A stretch of DNA of 64,000 nucleotides from Cunninghamia lanceolata (taxonomy: Eukaryota > Streptophyta > Pinopsida > Cupressales > Cupressaceae). This document shows, one piece after another, positions 32,823 to 45,275 of this stretch. Every line of letters starts with the position of its first letter. Position 1 is the first letter of the stretch. Location of the stretch: assembly GCA_027924645.1 (NCBI GenBank), contig BSBN01000445.1:2215001-2279000 (forward strand), in the 5' to 3' direction. The position numbers were made by a program, and so were the translations under genes. The notes beneath the pieces were generated by a model. The model was not told where the DNA came from. It saw only the letters and a list, made by a program, of their open reading frames with translations, and did no database searches.

Positions 32823-33630
32823 TGATGCAGGAGCATCCCAAGTTGCAGAGCAATCTTGCATCAACCAAAAATATTTGCATTTTCTTTTGATTTCTTTCAT
32901 TTTCTAGTTCATTCCAGTTCAGACAGTCAAAAGTAGTTTCTGTATTTTGTTCCGCATTTTGCTGCATTATCATATCAGCTCTTGCGAAGCAAGACTTAGC
33001 ATCTAGACATCATCAGCTACATCATATCTAAAATTCAAATCATTTGGATCGGTTTCTAGAAAGTTATCGCTATCAGAGGTTCACTTGGTTTCACAAAATA
33101 GAGCAATCAGACAGCCAGCTAAAGGAGGAGTCCGAAGCACTTCCATGACTTGTGGAGCTAAATGAAACATGGCCGACCTTCCTTGAGATACACATCAAGT
33201 TCCCATCATTTACGGAGGAGTACCAATTGTTTAAGGCCGACCTATTCATTCCTGCATATTACACCTTCATTGGAGAGTGTAACCTCTTTCTAGGCTGATG
33301 CAGAGGATTCCATGAGCTTGGAGATGATATATATAGATCTCTAGGATGTGTTAGGAAGTTAGTTAGTATAATTGATAGATTTGATAGTTTGATTCTTTCC
33401 TAATAGGCGCTTCATTGCTATATCTTGCATATTTGTTGTAACCAGAGAATCAAGCCTATGAGCCCTTGTTTTGTAGTCTGCATGTTGCTGACATATAAGT
33501 ATTTTGGATCTATGATATATTAAGCATTTGAATCATTCTCTGCATTCTATATTAGAGTTATTTCCATTATGTTTACTCTTGTTGCACGACCTGGAAAGTT
33601 CACTCTGTGGACTCTCCAACCGTGACTGTA
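32823..33630 (+). mobile_element. 5' LTR of left Ty3 half-element
   Basis: It starts TGATGCAGGAGCATCCC and ends ACCGTGACTGTA just before AATGGTATCAAAG. Length 808 bp. TATATATA at 33328-33335 is retained at the same place in the inverted copy (39313-39320) and is the likely core promoter. Confidence 0.75.
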
Positions 33631-33635
33631 CTAAA

Positions 33636-33650
33636 TGGTATCAAAGAAAA
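33636..33650 (+). promoter_or_regulatory. PBS of left half-element (tRNA-iMet type)
   Basis: TGGTATCAAAGAAAA five bases after the LTR; the inverted copy has TGGTATCAGAT. One or two changes from the standard TGGTATCAGAGC. Confidence 0.75.
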
Positions 33651-33850
33651 GTTTGAATCCATTGAGACTAAAGTTTTGAATCATTTGGGAGTGAAGTTGT
33701 GAAGGCATTCCATAAGATCTTGTTGTGAATAGATCGTCAAACCTGCGGTAGTCTACCTATGTTGTCAACCGATTGTCGATTGTGAGGTAGTTATCACATT
33801 GTAGCCCGATCACCAAATTTGAGGAAGTTACACTTGATCCTAGGAAGAGA

Positions 33851-35222
33851 TGCCGCCAAGGAGAATACTTATTGTTGGTACTATGGCTGGAAGAATCGAT
33901 GAGATGATGGAGATGATGAAAACAATGAAAGTTTGATTAGATGTTGTTGAAGAAGATTGAAGAAGAGGATTAACACCTCGACCTAATGTTGAAAGTGATG
34001 ATGATGAAATTTAGTCCACTGACCAAAATAAAGAAACCCTAGAAGAAGAATAAGAATCAAATGAAGTGAAGATGTTGAGAGCTATTTCAAAGATTGGAAA
34101 ATGACATAGAGTGGAAGTATCAAATTACATTGTAAATTTGAATCTGGTGGAGTTGATTGATTGGATAAATGATTTGGAAGAATACTTTGAATATGAAGAA
34201 ATTGAAGATCCAGAGAAGGTGAGATTTGCAAAGACTAAGTTGAAAGGACATGTTGATACTTGGTGGAAAGAAGTATAGGTGGATATAAATAGAAGAGGAA
34301 AATAAAAGATCACAAAATGGGATAGAATGGTGACAAATTTGAAGAATTAGTTTATACCTGCTGACTATGAGTTAGAACTATTGAAGAGATTGCAGAACTT
34401 GAGACAAAAGGAGAAATCTGTGAAGGAGTATACTGAAAAATTTCATAAGATAATTATAAGGACAAGACATAGTGAAGCAATCAAGGAGAAACTGGAAAGA
34501 TACATCAATGGACTGAGATTGAACATTCAAGAAGAACTGAGTTTAGTAAGGATGACAACAATAGAAGAAGCATATCAATTTGCCCTAAAAGTTGAAGACA
34601 AGTTGAATAAGAAGCATGAGCAGAGACAAAGAGGAAGAGGAGGTAAATTTCAAAGAGGTAGAACATATTCCAGAGGAGAAAGATAATTTATAGAGCAAAA
34701 CAAACAAGATAATACACTCAAGAAGGAAGATAGAGATAGCAATTCATACCAGAGAGATGACAGAACTTTTTACCGCAGAGGGAATCATGATTCTTACCGG
34801 AGTGAAGGGTACATGAAAGATGAAAGAAGGTTTGATAAGAGAACATTCAGAGGAACTTGTTTTAAGTGTGAAGGTGAAGAACATAGAGCATTTGAATGTC
34901 ATCAAGGAAGTATAAGCAAGAAGACATAGAATAGTGGAAGAGTAGCCTATGTGGAAGAACCTATTGGATCACCTAATTCAGTTGGAAAGTCAGAGAAAGG
35001 AGAATTATTAGTCATGAGGAGAGCAATATTTGAAAAAGAGACAACTAAGGAACCACCGCAAAGCAAAAGTTTGTTCCGAACCAGATGTAAATTAGGAGGA
35101 AAATGTTGCAAGGTAATCATTGATAGTGGTAGAATTGATAATTTGGTTTTAGAGGATATGGTGACTAAACTAAACCTAAAGAGATTGAAACACCCTAAGC
35201 CCTATCATATAGCATGGATTTA
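33851..35222 (+). pseudogene. gag and protease of left half-element
   Basis: Start ATGCCGCCAAGGAG at 33851. The gag core is open at 34381-34686 (EYTEKFHKIIIRTRHSEAIK, EELSLVRMTTIEEAYQFALK). A CCHC zinc knuckle, CFKCEGEEHRAFEC, follows near 34860. The protease at 34951-35222 keeps DSG (VIIDSGRIDNLV). The stretch 34260-35222 is one frame broken by stops including TAG at Gln positions near 34278, 34348 and 34930. The sequence type is that of chromovirus-like Ty3 elements. Confidence 0.8.
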
Positions 35223-35303
35223 GGATGAACACAAAGTACCGGTGAGTGAACAATGTTTGGTGAAATTTCATATTAGAATCTTGGAACTTATCATGATGAA
35301 GTA

Positions 35304-37289
35304 TTGTGTGATATTATGCCTATGGATGTATGTGATATATTGTTGCGTAGACCATGGCAGTATGATAGAAAAGCTACACATGATGGGATGAAGGATACCT
35401 ACACTGTAGTATCTAATGGAACGAAAATCACCTTGATACCTTTGGAAGATGAACCTAAAAGTGAAGTATGTGGGAATGCTAGAATCTATTTGGTTGATGG
35501 GAAGAAATTTTTGGATGGTTTGAGACATGAGAATATGTGTTATGCTTTGATTCGTATGAAACTTGGAACCCTAAGTATAGAGACTAAAGAATCACAACCA
35601 AAGGAGATAGCTGAATTGTTGACAGAATATGAGGACATCATATCAGATAATGTACCTGAAGGATTGCCACCAATCTAGAGTATCAGTCATCATATGGATC
35701 TTATACTTGGAGCTAGTTGGCCTAACAAACTAGCACTCAGGATGACACCAGCAAAGAATGTCGAACTAAATAGATAGATATAGGAGTTTTTGAGGAAAGG
35801 TTTGATCAGAGAAAGTTTGAGCCCATGTGCAGTACATGCAATGCTTGTACCAAAGAAGGATGAAGAATAGAGAATGTGTACAGACTCTAGAGAAATCAAC
35901 AAGATCAGAGTTAAGTATAGATTTCCATTACCTATGTTAGATGACATTATGAATTGTTTGAGTGGAGAAAAATATTTTACAAAGATAGACTTGAAGAATG
36001 GATACCATCATATCAGAATTAGATAAGGAGATGAGTGGAAGACTACTTTTAAAACAAATGAAGGATTATATGAGTGGTTAGTGATGCCTTTTGGGTTGAC
36101 AGATGCACCGAGTACTTTCATGAGATTGATGAAGGATGTTCTGAAGAAATTCTTGGGTAAGTTTGTTATTGTATACTTGGATGATATCTTGATTTTCAGT
36201 AAGACAAAAGAAGAACATTTGTGGCCCCTAAGACAAGTATTGTAGAGACTGAGAGAAGAAAATTTGTTGATAAACATTAAGAAATGTAGTTTCATGAAAT
36301 AAGAATTGGCATATTTGGGATTTGTGATTTTTGCAGAAGGATTGAACATGGACCCTAAGAAAGTTAGCGCAATTGTTGAGTGGCCAACACCTAAGAGCAT
36401 TGGAGAAGTTAGATCATTTCATGGATTAGCTAGTTTCTACTGGAAGTTCATTATAAATTTTAGTTCAGTATGCACACCTATGACGAAGACAATGAGAGAT
36501 GATAGAAAGGACTTTAAGTGGACATAGGAGCAAATAAAAGTTTTGAATTGTTGAAGTAGAAAGTGACAGAGCAACTAGTGTTAGCATTACCAGATTTCAA
36601 TAAGGTATTTCAAGTAGATTTTGATGCAAGTGGAAAAGCAATAGGAGCAGTGTTAAGTCAAGAAGGTAGACCAGTAGCATATTTTAGTGAGAAGTTGAAT
36701 GGTGCAAGGAGAAGATATTCAGTTTATGATCAAGAAATCTATGCCATAATTCAAGCTTTGAAGAAGTGGAGACATTATTGGTTGCCTAAATAATTTATGT
36801 TGCATATGGATCATCAAGCTTTATAATATTTGAACAGTCAAGTAAAGTTGAATCAGAGACATGAGATGGGTAGATTTCATGCAGAGCTATACATTTATAT
36901 TGAAACATAGAAGTGGAAAGTCAAACAAAGTTAAAGATGCATTGAGTAGAAGAAGAAATTTGCTAACAGAGATGAGAATTGAAGTATTAGGTTTTGAAGA
37001 ACTGAAGAACGTATATGAAGAAGATCTTGATTTTGTAGAATCATGGAAAGCTTGTAAGGAACCTATTGTGACAAATAGAAGTGGTTGGACTATTTCATTC
37101 AGGAAGATATATTGTTCAAAGGAAATCAATTGTGTATACCTAGGAGTTCAATGAGAGATGATTTGATAAAGGAGAAGCACAGTGGTGAATTGGTGGGACA
37201 TTTTGTAATTGACACAATAGTGGCTTTGGTAAGTGAGCATTACTTTTGGCCTCAAATATATAAGGATGTAAGGAAGTTTGTGCAGAGAG
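35304..37289 (+). pseudogene. RT, RNase H and truncated integrase of left half-element
   Basis: 35304-35678 is the protease-RT linker (LLRRPWQYDRKATHDG). Reverse transcriptase follows with [40 protein letters not shown] and an intact [10 protein letters not shown] (both Asp at 36180-36185). RNase [21 protein letters not shown] and [20 protein letters not shown]. The integrase zinc finger (HSGELVGHF, FWPQIYKDVRKFVQRG) stops at 37289, before its CxxC, where the inverted arm begins. Frameshifts near 35230, 36535 and 36800 and several stops make it non-functional. Confidence 0.85.
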
Positions 37290-37489
37290 GTAATTTTCTT
37301 TCCATTAGATACTATAGTGTAAGTATTCTTTATCCCATCATGTATAGCTTTTCTATCATACTACCATGGTCTACCCAACAATATATGACATACATCCATC
37401 GGCATAATATCACACAATACTTCTTCATGATAAGATCCTATATGAAATTTCACCAAGAATTGTTCACTCACTAGCACATTGTCTTCATC

Positions 37490-38859
37490 CTAAATCCATG
37501 TTATCTTGTAGGACTTAGGGTGTTTAAATCTCTCTAGGTTCAACTTAGTCACCATCTCCTCTGAAACCAAATTATTAGTACTACCACTATCAATGATTAC
37601 CTTACAACATTTACCTCCTGATTTGCATCTGGTTTGGGTCAAACTTTTCCTTTGCGGTGGTTCATCAGTTGTCTCTACTTGAAATAATGCTCTCCTCATG
37701 ACTAATGATTCTCATTTCTCTAGTTTTCCAACTAAATTAGGTGATCCAATAGGTTCTTCTTCCACATAAGTTGTTCTTGCACTATTCTCTGTCTTCTTGC
37801 TTGTACTTCCCAAATGACATTCAAATACTTTATGTCCTTCACCTCCACACTTAAAACAAGTTCCTTTGAATGTTCTCTTATCAAACCCTCTTTCTTCCCT
37901 CCTATACCTTTCATTGCGGTAAGAATTATGATTCCCTCTGTAGTAAAAATTTTTGTCATCTCTCTGGTATGCACTGCTATTTCTATCCTCCTTGAATGGA
38001 CTACTCTCTTTGTTTTGCTTTGCATAAGATCTTTCTCCTCTAAAATATGCTCTACCTCTTTGACATTTACCTCTTCTTCCTCTCCGTCTCTGCTCATACT
38101 TCTTATTCAACTTGTCTTCAAATTTCAGGGCAAACTGATATGCTTCCTCTATTGTTGTCATCCTTACCAAACTCAATTCTTCTTGAATATTCAACCTTAA
38201 TTCATTGATGTATCTTGCCACTTTACCCTTGTTTTCTTCACTATGTCCAATCCTTATGATCATCTTATGAAATTCTTCAGTATACTCCTTCACAAATTTC
38301 TCATTTTGTTTCACGTTTGAAATCTCTTCAACAATTCCAACTCATAGTCAGTAGGTATAAACTGATTTTTCATCTTTGTCATCATTCTATCCCATTTTGT
38401 GATATTTTCTTTTCCTCTTCTATTCCTATCCAAATGAACTTCTTTCCACCAAATAGTAGCATGTCCTTTCAACTTAGTCTTTGCAAATTTCATTTTCTCT
38501 AGATCTTCAATTTCCTCATATTCAAAGTATTCCTCCAATCATTTACCCAATCAATCAATTCTTCTGGATTCAAATTTCTAGTATAGTTCGGTACTTCCAC
38601 TCTAGGTCTCTTTCCAATCTTTTAAATAGCTTTCAACATCTTCACTTAGTCTAATTCTTCTTCTTCTTCTAGGGTTTCTTCATTTGATCAACAGATTGAA
38701 ATTCATCATCATCACTTTTGACATCATGTCTAGGGGTTAGTCCTCTTCTTCTATCTTCTACAACATCCTATCTAACTCCCATTGTTCTCATCATTTTCAT
38801 CTTCTCTTCTATTCTTCCAACAACATCGCCCATAGAAGGCATCCTCCTTGGCGGCATCT
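37490..38859 (-). pseudogene. gag and protease of right half-element
   Basis: ATG at 38859 (ATGCCGCCAAGGAGG). Gag core in 38538-38311 and, after a frameshift, in 38314-37712 (EYTEEFHKMIIRIGHSEENK, EELSLVRMTTIEEAYQFALK). The zinc knuckle CFKCGGEGHKVFEC is intact, and the region around it is Arg/Tyr/Asn-rich. The protease 37699-37490 keeps VIIDSGSTNNLVSEE. This arm is better preserved than the left one: a 200-codon stretch is open. Confidence 0.82.
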
Positions 38860-39030
38860 ATTCCTAGGATCCGGTGCAACTATCTTAATTTGGTGATCTA
38901 ACTACAAGGTAGCAACTACCTCACAATCGGCGCTCTGTTGACAAACACAAGTAGACTACCTCAGGTCAGCGATTGGTTCACCACAAGATCTTCCAGAATG
39001 CCTTCACTTCCCAAAGAATTCAAAACTTCA

Positions 39031-39041
39031 ATCTGATACCA
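39031..39041 (-). promoter_or_regulatory. PBS of right half-element
   Basis: The minus strand reads TGGTATCAGAT five bases after LTR end GACTGCA, matching the iMet-type PBS with one change. Confidence 0.75.
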
Positions 39042-39046
39042 TTTGG

Positions 39047-39829
39047 TGCAGTCATGGTCGAAGGTTTCATAGAATGAATAGTCCAAACCATGTAGCTAGA
39101 GTAAACATAATGGAAACAACACAATTGTAGAGTGCAATGGAAGATTCAAATGCTCAATATATCATATACTCACAATGCTTAGGCATACTTTCTGGGTTAC
39201 AACATATATGGAAGACATGGCATTGAAGTGCTTTCCAGAAAAGAAATCAAACTCTAAAATATGTTCTAAAGCTAACAATTGATGAAATGCTTCCTAATGC
39301 CTCTAAGAGATCTATATATATCATCTCCAAGATCAAGAAATCCTCTACGTCAACCACAAGAGGTTACAAACTCCAATGAAATGATGAAGTATGTAGAAAC
39401 AAGTAGGTCGGCCTACAACATTTGGCAATGCTTCGCAAATGCATGAATCAAGGTGCGGACCTCAAGGAAGGTCTATCTAATCCTTATGTGTCTCATGATA
39501 TGTTTCATTAGGCTCCATAATTTATGGAAGTGCTCCACAAACCCACTCCTTCAATTGACTGCCTGAATGCTCTGCTCTGTGAAAGTTGTTGATCTTCTAA
39601 TAGCGATAACATCATATCCAAATGACCTGAAATTTGGATATGATGTAGATGATGATATGTAGATGCTAAGTCTTGCTCCATGAGCTCTAATATGAAGATG
39701 CAATGAAATATAGTACAAAATGTTGAAACTACAAATGACTTAATTGAACTAAAAATGAAAGAAAAGAAAGAATGCAAATGTTTTTGGTTGATGCAAGATT
39801 GTTCTGCAACCTGGGATGCTCCTACATCA
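39047..39829 (-). mobile_element. 5' LTR of right half-element
   Basis: Minus strand TGATGTAGGAGCATCCC...CATGACTGCA, 783 bp, homologous to 32823-33630 but clearly diverged, with small indels. Confidence 0.75.
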
Positions 39830-41827
39830 GTTAGATACAAATGGATATTACAATAGTAACAAGCCTAGTGTAATATCAAGTGAAGAAGCATAACTTCACC
39901 AAGAATTCACTTCCAATATTATTTCAAACAATGTGCTTTTAAAATTCAAAGTTTTTAAAGAGGTCAATTCTAATGAAATTAAGAGATTTTTAGAGATAAA
40001 TCATTGTTGCTACTTACTAAAATATTCACTGAATATTTCTTTAGAGAATGATGTAGATAGTGTAGAGGAATTCTTGGGAGAAGCTCTAGCCTTCAAGCTT
40101 CTTGCACAAGCTCTTCCTTCATCAAATTAAACCTGCAAAAATAATAATAAATGCATGCATGAACTGATGTATTTGCTAAACCCACATATACATTTTAGAG
40201 CTAAACCTGTAGCATGCAGAGACTTGTAGATTTTAAGGTATTGTAGCCAAGTAGAATGCTCACGAAAACTCAAATCTCTTCTTTTCCCCGATCAATCTCT
40301 ATTCTTTTAAATCCTTTTTAGAATGTACTGTAATATAATTTTTCCATTGATTTCTTCAATTTGGTTTTGTCAAATATGCTGAAGATAGCCATGTACTTTT
40401 TCATGGATGTTACAACTATCAGAAGGCTAACTCCAAGGGAAATAAGCCAAGGTTAACTCCAAATAATCCTAGAACATACTATGATAATGGATGCTAAGGT
40501 GGGCACAAGACATAATGTGAAATTTTAGGGTATGTGATTTATGACATCACATTTTGCCCCCACTTTAGCGGGATGATGACACGAAGTGATAAGCATACTA
40601 AAGTACATGAATGAAATATTGAAATAAAATGTCATCAAAGGGTATTGATGAAAAGGAAATTGTAGAGGCTACAAAGGTTCTTCAAGTAGAATGTGGGGTG
40701 CCCCCTATCCAGAACCTACATAATTATAGTATTAAGAATCACAACTCTACAAAACCATAATGTCAAAAAAAAGTAATCTTGCAAGACAAAAGAAGAGAGG
40801 ATTAGATCTAATATAATTTGCAAAACAAGAATGTTAGTGAACCATATGATCTAATACACAAATGAGTGAGAACATAAAACACAGTATGCATAAACACAAA
40901 GACAAACACATAAATAAAAACTCAAACAAACACACATAAAATGAAAAATTTAAAAAATGCCATAGGGGAGAAAAAAGGTAAAAACACTTTAGGGAGAGTA
41001 AAATATTGAAGGGAGAAAATATGGATGCTTCAAGGAGAAAAAAATTGCAGGGAAAATATATGTGCTTCAGTGAGCGAAATTTTCATAGGGAGCAAAGATA
41101 GATGCTTCAGGGAGTAGAATAGGGATAGACACCTCAGGGAGTGTGCCACCAATGTGCTTGGTGTGAAGTGTTATCATAGGGGTGCTACTAATCATAAGCA
41201 CAAAATATAACATAGAAGCAAGAAAAAAACACATGAAGAAATGCACATGCTTGGGGTTAGTATGAGTGTATTGGAATGATAATCATAAAGGGACAAGGAT
41301 GGAATTGTCATCATGAGATGGTTGTGTGTTTGATTCACATTAGGTTCACTAAAAATGTGGAGGTTAGAAAAGAGTTTTACTCAATTATTAATAAGCATTT
41401 CAATAGACTTGGATTGCATTTGAGCGTATTTCTAGGAAACCATCTAAAAAATAGAGAAAGTAGTTTAATGGAAAACAACTAAAAAATATATGTAAACCTC
41501 TATGTGATCAATGCACTTCCAAGCAACCTATCACTAATAGGATAGTAGAGAATATTGGGGTTGCTTATGATCTTGGCAAGAGTGGTCAAACCATTGATTT
41601 CATCTTCCAACCTCCATGGATAGCAAAATGATAAAGATGATGAAATAGAGGGTGTGCTCCTATCCTACATGCATCAAAGAAATAGAATAAGTCATAGAGT
41701 AGTAAGCTAGGAGTAGATCTCCTTAGTCTATGGGGAATAATACTAGGCCTAGTGTACATTTTATGTAACATAGGTGGTGGTCTACACCAATGGATTGCCA
41801 AGAGGAATGGGATTGGACAAACGAATA
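39830..41827. other. unassigned 2-kb stretch, weak repeats
   Basis: No recognisable gene or element domain. Between about 41000 and 41140 the phrase GATGCTTCA(A/G)GGAG or similar recurs four times at uneven spacing (23-44 bp). Short open frames here show no family motif. Confidence 0.35.
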
Positions 41828-44800
41828 TGTAATTCCCACCTATGTTGACCCTTGTCGTTGTGTGTAAGAGATGATTATTTGTGCATAGATCATGTTATTG
41901 TATCTTTATGAGATATGTTATTGATTATTTCTATAGTGTATTATGTGTTCTCATGATTTGGCATCGTTGCATTGATCTTGCTGATGAGGTTGTTTCCATC
42001 AAGGTGTTCTGATGGTGTAGTATGGATGCTTTATGAGATATTTTGTATGACCATCAAGGATTTTCTGATGAGGCTATGTTATGTATTGTTATATTTTGGT
42101 GTTTCAGCTTCACTATTTTCATTTTAATAACATGTTGAGTGGGTGGATATGATTTCCTTTAATATGCTTATGTTAGATGATTAATTGCATATTGATCGTA
42201 TTTTTAGAATACTTGATTTAATTGAAATGTGCATTTTAAATGATTAATATTTACTTATGTAATTTCTATCATTGCTTTAGCTATTGTTACGTTTTGGGTA
42301 GATATGTGTAACATTTGCATTGAGTGTGCAAAATATTACAAGTATTGACCAATGAGTGGAATGTGGAGTAGATGTTATGGGACACTTGGTCATCTCACCT
42401 CATGATCCTTTTGTTGTTAAAACTAGTGAAAACCTCATCCGAATCCATTGCGATTCTGGATTCTCCTTGTGATAGACCTGTGAATATTTTCTTGGGTGTG
42501 TTTGATTTATCGCTTGTGTGATTTTGCATGTGCATGGTAGGTGTGAAATGTCTTTTGGTATTTCCAAAATCATTAATTGTGCTTTTATTTCCTAGCATAG
42601 AGGAAAGGCAATTTAACTAATTTAATTAAGCTATGAAATGTTTAATTTTGAAAAGGCATTGTACTTTATTTAAATGTGCTTTTTGAAATAATGTGTTTGG
42701 GGTGAAATGTATTCTAATTGTAAAGTTAGAATTATTCAGTAGGAAAGGAATTATGCATTTATCAAGGTGTGAATTATTTAATTGTAAAGGTGTGTATTTT
42801 ATTACCTTGTGCTTGGAGGATTAATTTCAAATTGAAAAGAAATAGTTGTTTTGATTGATTTTATTTTGGTGGAAAAAAATTAAAAATTAAAATTTTATTT
42901 TGAGTTTAGGGGATATATGCAAGAAGATGTTTTATTATTTTCATTATGAATAGTTTGAAAATGGAGAGCAAATATGGAGTTGTGGAAACCCTCCTTTGGA
43001 AGAAAATTGGATTTGCTTATATCGGGAGATCGCTTGGTCAAATCAAATTATGTGAACAACGAAAAACATTCCCCTCCTCCATACCTTCAGTTTGAGTCAG
43101 GTATTTCTCCTATTGGTTGTGTATTTAATTTTATTTAGTAATTTTCATTTCGTAGGAATTCCATTTTTGGATAATTGAATTTCCTACCCAAACCTTGTCA
43201 AAAATTTTAGAAATTACAATTTTATTTTAAAAAGTGTCTTGTTTGATAGATTAGGCATAAGACGGTATGTTTGCATTTTCAATTTTTGGATTTCCTGGAA
43301 AACATTAAAAGTACATGAATTTTCATGTTTTCACCTATCATGTATTGTTAAAAAGATTATGTGAGTGGAAAATATTGTTGTTGGGTTAATTTAGAACAAG
43401 AATGTATTTTCAAATTATTGAATTTTCTTTTATTCCAAAAGTGTACTTTTTTGGGTAAGGGGTTCGGGGAAGCATGCTTTAGGATCCATCAATGGTGAAC
43501 CCTAGATATTCCTGGGATTTATTTTATTTTATTTTAAGAATTTCTGGAAAATTTTGAATGTTGTATATTATGTGGAATGATGGGTTCTCATATATGTTTA
43601 ATTTTATAGTTGCATTAGGAAGCATGCCTTCAGGGGTAAAATACTCTTTCTCTATTTTTGGGTTCCTTGAAGGAGGAAGCCCTTGTTGGTGTTGTTTGGG
43701 TAGCTCCCAACTTGTTGGATGATATTTTATGTAAGGAGTGCACTTGAGGACTGCCCCTTGAGCCTGTTTGGAGTTAATAGAGTGGTTGTTGTACACTTGG
43801 TGTCTCTTATGTGTGAGTGGTGGATGTACACCTTGTGACTCTTATGTGTGAGTGGCAGACATGTACCTTGACTCTCTTATGTGTGAGTGGCAGATTAGTA
43901 CCTTGATGCTTTGTGTGTGAGTGGCGGCATCATTACCTTGATGCTCTCATGAGAGTGGAACATCCTTTCCTTGATGCTCCTATGAGAGTGGTGTCATCCT
44001 TACCTTGATTCTCCTATGCGAGTAGTGACACCATTATTGATATGCTTGTTGTTGAGTGTTATCCTTTCTTATGCATTGATTGGCATGTACACCATATGTT
44101 GCCTTTATGCTCTTTGTCATGTGAGTAATCCCATGTGCTTTGTGAGCACTAGTGATGTAAGTGTTACCTTTTTGTACTTATGTGTGATTCCATCTTGTGA
44201 CTCTTGTGTGCATGATGTTTTTGATACATTTGTACTTGATTAAGTGTTCTATGCATTCCTTGGATTGGTGTGAGATGCCCTTGATAGTCAGTTTGCCATG
44301 ATTGTCTTCTCCATAGCTCGGGGATTGCCTAGAGCGGCATAGGCATCTATTGCATTCGAAGATGGTAATATGGTTGGGAGGCAAGTAACATTTTCCATTG
44401 GCCCTATCGAGATGATCTTGCAGGAGTTGGATGAGTTCCATGTCTATTTCTAGACATTTTGGCTATGTTGTTCTATGTGCCTATGGGGCCACATTGGAGG
44501 CGGTTTATTATGATGTATATTCATGCTCTGTATTGTTTATTTATTGGAGTGTGATCCTTCCATGTTTGGGAAGTAGCCTCAGTCATGTTGTATTTTTATG
44601 ATGTCATTTGGTTAGAAAATGAATCATGTTTTGCATGGAATTTATCATTTTGTGACTTTATCTCGTGTTGGAAATGATTAAATGGTGATGTTGGAGTCCT
44701 CTGTTTTATATGTTTTATTTATATTATGCTACGTTTATGGATTGGGATGTATTTTCCCCACATTATGATCAAGATTTCCATTATTGGTTTTGGCCTGATT

Positions 44801-45259
44801 CGGCGTTGGTGTTGAATGAGCGTGGCATTCTATTTAAAATTTATCATATTTGTCTTATATGTTAGCATATTGGAAAATGGTTAGAATTCTATATTTGAGT
44901 ATTTCATGCTTTAGATATTAGATAGCATGTTTTTTAAGGTTGTTGAGTGGATGCCTCATGGTTTGAATCCTTGTGGTTATACCATTTCAGTGAGGTGTCA
45001 TAGTCGATCCTCTTTTAGCTTGTTAGTCATTTGTTGACATTGTTTGGACTAGTGGCCATTTGTCAATGTTGTTTGTTATTATCTTTTAGAGAAGAGTGTG
45101 TCTTATTCCACCTTCTCTCTAGTGCCTTTGTGTGGTACTTGGGTAACTTTTTGTGCTTAGTGTGTAATTGTGACATGTAGATGTTACACTTGCATCATGA
45201 AAAATTGGGTCGTCCCATGTTTGTCTGCTAATGTCCGGTGCAAAAGCTAGGGAATTATA
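41828..45259 (+). mobile_element. 3.4-kb LTR of an unassigned element
   Basis: The ends TGTAATTCCC and GGGAATTATA form a 10-bp terminal inverted repeat with one mismatch, and a PBS-like TAGTATCAGAGCCC follows after two bases. Length 3432 bp, in the range of Tekay/Del-type chromoviruses. It contains a 33-43-bp minisatellite (43796). Since the PBS follows it, this is a 5' LTR in plus orientation. No partner LTR is in the window. Confidence 0.6.
43796..44035 (+). repeat. minisatellite TTATGTGTGAGTGGCAGA, about seven units
   Basis: Units of about 33-43 bp built on ACCTTGATGCTCTTATG(TGT)GAGTGGCAGA. The first four have TGTGTGAGTGG, the last three ATGAGAGTGG or ATGCGAGTAG. It lies inside the long LTR. 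Confidence 0.75.
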
Positions 45260-45261
45260 TA

Positions 45262-45275
45262 TAGTATCAGAGCCC
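45262..45275 (+). promoter_or_regulatory. PBS-like site after the 3.4-kb LTR
   Basis: TAGTATCAGAGCCC, one base from the iMet PBS TGGTATCAGAGCCC. Its distance to the LTR end is two bases. Confidence 0.65.

Larger units (their letters stand above)
32823..39829. repeat. 7-kb inverted repeat made of two Ty3 half-elements
   Basis: The left arm 32823-35435 (LTR, PBS, leader, gag, protease, start of the linker) reappears in reverse orientation at 39829-37290. The unique centre, about 35436-37289, carries RT, RNase H and the start of integrase of the left copy. The arms differ by many substitutions (I judge 80-90% identity by eye), most in the LTRs. There are no matching target-site duplications (taaat on the left, gttag on the right). 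Confidence 0.85.
37290..39829 (-). mobile_element. right Ty3 half-element (inverted arm)
   Basis: Read on the minus strand: LTR 39829-39047, PBS, leader, gag, protease, and the first ~120 bp of the linker (TTGGGTAGACCATGG). The join to the left copy near 37289 lies between the integrase zinc finger of one copy and the protease-RT linker of the other. Confidence 0.8.

Noticed and set aside
41276..41801. Plus-strand 68-codon and minus-strand 71-codon ORFs as possible genes
   Set aside because: Short, without family motifs, in degenerate DNA next to a long LTR; length is within chance expectation.
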